DNA of 9,630 nucleotides from Patescibacteria group bacterium UBA5194. GTDB lineage: Bacteria; Patescibacteriota; Gracilibacteria; BD1-5; UBA6164. Every line of letters starts with the position of its first letter. Position 1 is the first letter of the stretch. Of the stretch, positions 7,024 through 9,630 are shown in pieces. The translations under genes were made by a program, and so were the position numbers. Below the pieces are notes generated by a model. It was not told the origin of the DNA. It saw only the letters and a program-made list of their open reading frames with translations, and made no database searches. Location: contig DHWA01000024.1 of NCBI GenBank assembly GCA_002412935.1, positions 1 through 9,630 on the forward strand. Reading direction: 5' to 3'.

Positions 7024-8352
7024 TTATTTTTTCTTTTTCTTACATTCCTCCCTTTTTTTAAACAAATCATTTTCTGCTTTTTCAAGTTTTCACATCATAT
7101 CATTTTTTTTCTTCCCAGCTTTTCCAAATCAATCACTCACATAAAAATATTTCCAAAAATAAACTGAAACTTGATTTAAAAGTATCTTTTTTCTGATTTT
7201 GTAACTTTTATAATGCCCCATCATACCTAGATATGAATTTATAATAGATAAAAAATCTCTTGATATTTTATCATCTAAATTAAAATCATTGTTTTTCAAT
7301 TCAGTATTTAATTGTTGTACTTTTCAGTAAAAATATCATACAGTTCGTTTTCTTATATAGTTTCTATAAGGTTTGATATAACTTCATAGAAATAGTACTC
7401 ATTTGCTATAATGTTGTAAATATATCTTATCAGGATGAAGTGTAAGTCATAATTTATCATTTAAATGATTTTTTATTTTTTCTATAACTCAAACTAAAAA
7501 ATCTTTGTCTTGATTAATAATTATTAAATCATCTACATACCTTCAGTAGAAAAGTCCGGACTTTATAGTGTCCGGACTTAACTCTTGTTTCACAAATTTA
7601 TCAAAATCACTTAAATAAATATTTGAAAAAAGCTGACTTGTAAGGTTTCATATAGGAAGTCAGCAGTTAGGTTTTCCAAAAAATAAACTTTTGTTTTTTG
7701 GAAGTCATATATAATCCTCTCTTTTTCATTTAAAAATAGAGTTTTTTGTACAATCATTGTAAATAACTTTATAAATCAAATTTAGTAAAAAGTCATAAAA
7801 TTCTTTTTTTGTCTGTCATCCTGGATTTATATTTTGTCATTCCCTTGAAGAAGGGAATATTCATTGTATTTTATTATTTTTCAAAACTTTTTCAATTTTT
7901 TCAAACAATATATCTTTGTTGATACTCATAAAATACCCTGAAATATCAAGTTTTAGAACATATGCATCTTTTGTATAATTTTCACTACAACTTCTTATAA
8001 ATCTATTAACTCTTTTTATACCAAAACTCGTTCATTTTCATATTCTACAACTATAACTATCATATATAAATTCTTTTTCAAATATCAGTGATATATAATT
8101 ATAAATTAGATGATGTACAACCCTATCTCTAAAACTTCAAGCAAATACTTCTCTTTTAACCGGATGATTTTGTATAAAATAAATACTTCTTCAAACTTCA
8201 TATTTATCATTTATAAGCTCTTCTCATAAGTTTATGAGATTACTTTCCAAATTAAACTCAAAATCCAATTGATTTAGAGTATTTCTTTTATTTTTTCTAG
8301 CATCATAGTATGCTTGAAATAAATCAAGTATTATTTTTTGTTTATCTAGCAT
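7024..8352 (-). CDS. Diversity-generating retroelement reverse transcriptase
   Basis: This is a 442-residue reverse transcriptase with TGA as Gly. Visible RT blocks are FAGSFRDRVVHHLIYNYIS (fingers), VLKLDISGYF with the first catalytic Asp (136), GLPIGNLTSQLFSNIYLSDF (231-250) and FYGRYVDDLIII with the Asp pair 274-275. HPDKIYLQHYSKGVLFLGSY forms the later motifs. IGNLTSQ, in place of the QGxxxSP of retroviral and retron RTs, marks the DGR clade. With Avd, these enzymes copy the template RNA with errors at adenines, and the cDNA replaces the variable repeat. The C terminus is strikingly basic (KAGKKKND...KKREECKKKKK) and may bind RNA. A hairpin of CCGG palindromes lies between motif blocks (7552-7579). 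The gene is last in the DGR order target-accessory-avd-TR-RT. ATG 8352 has no clear ribosome binding site and follows a terminator-like hairpin by about 24 nt. Confidence 0.95.
7552..7579. repeat. GC-rich 10-bp inverted repeat inside the RT gene
   Basis: AAGTCCGGAC (7552-7561) and GTCCGGACTT (7570-7579) are perfect complements with an 8-nt loop, and each arm is itself built round the palindrome GTCCGGAC. It encodes residues near SPDTIKSGLF, just before the catalytic YVDD. It stands out in a gene that otherwise has very few CG-rich words. Confidence 0.7.
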
Positions 8353-8375
8353 ATTTTTAGGTTTTAGAGAGTAAA

Positions 8376-8404
8376 AAAATCCAAAGACTAAATCTTTGGA
8401 TTTT
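8376..8404 (-). terminator. Intrinsic terminator-like hairpin between TR and RT
   Basis: On the - strand a 12-bp perfect stem (8404-8393 with 8387-8376) has a 5-nt loop (8392-8388). The T run at the end of the stem continues to seven T (8379-8373). It would end the transcript that covers Avd and the template repeat, shortly after the TR and before the RT gene, or reduce read-through into the RT. Confidence 0.65.
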
Positions 8405-8445
8405 AAGTAAAGTATTTATAAAATACTAAGTTTTATATTCAATTT

Positions 8446-8650
8446 ATTAATCCTTTATACAACGAACACTAAAGCCGTTCAACTGACTATTGTTATTGCG
8501 GTTCACTGTTGAATTATTCCGATTCAAGTTCCTGTTATAAGCATTAGTACTATTAGGAGTACTAGACCATAAGTTGGCATTGTTACCACGATTATTGAAA
8601 GTAATACCATCAGTATTACGGTTACCAGCTAAAGCTTGGGTAATCTCTGA
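8446..8650 (-). repeat. DGR template repeat (TR)
   Basis: This non-coding stretch between Avd and RT would, on the - strand, encode the end of a C-type-lectin/FISUMP-like domain: NANLWSSTPNST and, at the end, NGFSVRCIKD followed by TAA (8449-8447). In the 61 codons from 8632 to 8450, 19 are AAC or AAT (Asn), the hallmark of a DGR template whose adenines are randomised. Its last 33 nt (8446-8478) are identical to the end of the target gene at 9595-9627. The next base, a template adenine, differs. It is less AT-rich than its surroundings. The end near 8650 is an estimate, because the matching VR lies outside the window. There is no start codon, so it is a template and not a gene. Confidence 0.93.
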
Positions 8651-8655
8651 ATTTG

Positions 8656-8679
8656 TTTATATATTAACAAATATATAAA
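8656..8679. repeat. 10-bp hairpin at the 5' side of the TR
   Basis: TTTATATATT (8656-8665) and AATATATAAA (8670-8679) pair perfectly round a 4-nt loop, immediately before the TR in transcription order. In such AT-rich DNA this can arise by chance, but its position at the TR boundary fits a structural element of the template RNA. In the rest of 8680-8769, between it and the Avd stop, I see nothing else that I can support. Confidence 0.4.
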
Positions 8680-8769
8680 TCTTTTACTACTAAAATTTCT
8701 TTCAGTGGATTACTAGGATTAATAGGCTCACTTTATATTTCCTTAAAAATACAAATTCTGGCCTTATTT

Positions 8770-9126
8770 TTAAATATATTTTTTTCATAAACTTTTTTCC
8801 CATGCAAAAAGTTGTTTTGAAAGTGATTCTACATTTAAACTTATATCTACAAAGTTTTTCAAAGTTAATATTTTTAAATCTTTTGATAGTCTAAAATAGA
8901 GTTTCAAAACTTCTACTTGCTCTCTTGCTTTTTTTATATTTTTCAATCTTTCATCAAAACTAGAATTTGCTCTATATATACTTGTTATCAAATCAATTAT
9001 TTCATTTTTTATTTTATCTCAAAGTGTATATTTATACTGTTTTTCAAATTTTTTTACTGTTTCAAAAACAAGTAAAAGGAGATCATAACTTTCTTTGTAA
9101 ACTGGTAAATTATCATATGTTGCCAT
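8770..9126 (-). CDS. avd: Avd, accessory variability determinant of the DGR
   Basis: This is a 118-residue protein read with two TGA glycines. It starts MATYDNLPVYKESYDLLLLV and continues FETVKKFEKQYKYTLGDKI, IIDLITSIYRANSS and the block KKAREQVEVLKLYFRLSKDL, then VDISLNVESLSKQLFAWEKSL. This is the four-helix-bundle Avd family, related to proteins encoded in 23S rRNA intervening sequences. Avd forms a basic pentameric barrel that binds the RT and template RNA and is needed for cDNA synthesis in studied DGRs. The many Lys and Arg residues fit nucleic-acid binding. ATG 9126 lies 6 nt after the stop of the upstream accessory gene, and the TR begins about 120 nt downstream. Length matches the family. 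Under the standard code it would be split at TGA. Confidence 0.94.
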
Positions 9127-9132
9127 GTTTAT

Positions 9133-9474
9133 TTATTCAAAAAATATAAGTTGTTTTTTTATTTGTATTAGTTTTTCTGATTCTCTTTTCAAATCAATTC
9201 AAAATATAGTTTGTTCTATTATTCAATCTTTATTTACACATCTTATATTTTGTTTTTGTCTTTCTAATATGTTTATAATTTCGTGATTTTTAGTTTTTGG
9301 AAAAGCACATTCTACAAATATCTTTCAATTTTTTTTATTTATATTTCCAAAAAGCCTGTATCAAGTCAATTGTGAGATTAAAATAGCACTCCATTCAAAA
9401 CATCTTACAAAAATTCATTCTTCATACAGATTAACAAAACCATCATCTAGTAATTCAAAACTATCTCTTTTCAT
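9133..9474 (-). CDS. Small MutS-domain-I-like DGR accessory protein
   Basis: This is a 113-residue protein lying between the target gene and Avd, and 6 nt from Avd, so almost surely in the same operon. The order of landmarks resembles the mismatch-recognition domain (domain I) of MutS: an aromatic/acidic loop NLYEEGIFVRCFEWSA (15-30), a helix ILISQLTGYRLFG (31-43), then IFVECAFPKTKNHEIINILE (52-71), where MutS has a G-(F/V)-P turn and a helix. The conserved Phe-X-Glu of MutS, which stacks on the mismatch, would here be Phe-Val-Arg (22-24), so mismatch reading as in MutS is doubtful. The C terminus is charged and helical (KRESEKLIQIKKQ). As I recall, MutS-like small proteins have been noted in some DGRs, but I cannot confirm this. 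The match is by eye and remote. ATG 9474 is the first available. Confidence 0.7.
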
Positions 9475-9494
9475 ATATTATTTATTAAAATATA

Positions 9495-9530
9495 AAAAAT
9501 TGAAAGCTAATTTAATAGCTTTCAATTTTT
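9495..9530 (-). terminator. 15-bp hairpin downstream of the target gene
   Basis: The arms 9495-9509 and 9516-9530 are perfect complements round a 6-nt loop. Read leftward, the stem ends in a run of five T, followed by TATATTTTAAT. It lies between the target stop (9596) and the accessory gene (start 9474), so it probably ends or attenuates the abundant target transcript before the DGR machinery. Confidence 0.6.
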
Positions 9531-9579
9531 AAAGAGTTCGCTTCGCGAAAAGAGAACAAAGAGACAAAGAGACGGATCT

Positions 9580-9595
9580 TTTGACTATCGTCAAA
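9580..9595 (-). promoter_or_regulatory. VR-adjacent hairpin (candidate DGR target-site cruciform)
   Basis: TTTGAC (9580-9585) and GTCAAA (9590-9595) form a perfect 6-bp stem. The 4-nt loop is GATA on the coding (-) strand. It lies directly downstream of the target stop codon and ends at the last base of TR/VR identity. It is absent beside the TR. In the Bordetella phage DGR and relatives, a short hairpin with a GRNA-type tetraloop just after the VR promotes retrohoming. GATA fits that pattern, though the stem is slightly shorter than the usual 7-9 bp. Confidence 0.6.
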
Positions 9596-9627
9596 TTAAT
9601 CCTTTATACAACGAACACTAAAGCCGT
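9595..9627 (-). repeat. 3' end of the DGR variable repeat (IMH-like segment)
   Basis: This 33-nt stretch is identical to the end of the TR at 8446-8478 and includes several adenines that are unchanged. It is the conserved 3' anchor of the VR, where initiation of mutagenic homing is expected. The first base beyond it (9628) already differs from the TR. Confidence 0.9.
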
Positions 9628-9630
9628 ACA
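9596..9630 (-). CDS. DGR target protein, C-terminal end only, partial
   Basis: Only the last codons are in the window: YGFSVRCIKD, then TAA at 9598-9596. The ending GFSVRC(I/V)KD is typical of FISUMP-like domains with a C-type-lectin-related fold, a common scaffold for DGR-diversified surface or binding proteins. The template encodes Asn where this gene has Tyr (codon 9628-9626). The rest of the variable repeat and the gene body lie beyond the right edge, so neither its length nor its anchoring to the cell surface can be judged. Confidence 0.85.
   Translation of the reverse strand, partial: YGFSVRCIKD

Noticed and set aside
7024..8352. Reverse transcriptase as a retron or group II intron RT
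   Set aside because: The IGNLTSQ motif, the Avd partner and the TR/VR pair are specific to DGRs. No msr/msd structure, maturase or endonuclease domain is seen.
8446..8650. Template repeat as a small Asn-rich protein gene
   Set aside because: No start codon, and it matches the end of a target gene. Its position between avd and RT and its adenine-rich codons identify it as the DGR template.
8967..9149. 60-residue + frame
   Set aside because: It is antisense to Avd, which is a confident family match.
9533..9575. TTCGCTTCGCGAA mini-hairpin and AGAGACAAAGAGAC repeat
   Set aside because: Short and without clear placement relative to TR or VR. The adjacent GATA-loop hairpin is a better candidate for the target-site element.

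Overview
The window reads as DNA of a Patescibacteria/CPR bacterium that translates UGA as glycine (NCBI code 25), as in Absconditabacteria (SR1) and Gracilibacteria (BD1-5). The DNA is very AT-rich and every long frame is broken by TGA under the standard code. The frames become continuous when TGA is Gly, and the invariant glycines of known motifs fall on TGA: GHSLG in the lipase-like tips, LSGGE in the ABC ATPase, GG in AbiEii and IGN in the reverse transcriptase. TAA is the stop used and TGG remains Trp. All coordinates and proteins below use code 25.

Region 1 (1-2640, mostly + strand) is a polymorphic-toxin island. After a GC-rich, possibly foreign stub (1-78, - strand), two tandem cassettes follow. 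Each has the C-terminal RHS core, an alpha/beta-hydrolase (lipase-like) tip and a small multi-TM protein that is a candidate immunity protein. The RHS-core parts form a direct repeat of about 351 bp with a period of exactly 1242 bp. The tips have diverged but keep a Ser-Asp-His triad. A perfect 18-bp hairpin closes the island.

Region 2 (2709-5382, + strand) holds a 732-residue ABC/SMC-type ATPase. It may carry a C-terminal R-x3-E...H constellation like that of PrrC/RloC anticodon nucleases. An orphan central fragment of an RHS gene (YD repeats) abuts it directly.

Region 3 (5341-6966, - strand) is an AbiE-type toxin-antitoxin pair in unusual order, with AbiEii (nucleotidyltransferase) first and AbiEi second. 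It has a well-formed sigma70-like promoter.

Region 4 (7024-9630, - strand) is a diversity-generating retroelement (DGR), complete except that its target gene runs off the right edge. In transcription order it contains the 3' end of a target gene with its variable repeat (VR), a hairpin with a GATA loop next to the VR, a small MutS-domain-I-like protein, Avd, the Asn-codon-rich template repeat (TR), a terminator-like hairpin, and a reverse transcriptase with the DGR motif IGNLTSQ. TR and VR share 33 nt and then first differ at a template adenine (A to T, Asn to Tyr), as adenine-specific mutagenic retrohoming predicts.

The window thus combines toxin-tip replacement, candidate abortive-infection genes and targeted protein diversification. 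The individual systems belong to known families. The parts most worth a second look are the MutS-like DGR accessory gene, how a UGA=Gly code interacts with DGR template design, the tandem lipase/immunity cassettes, and the ATPase with its possible nuclease triad.
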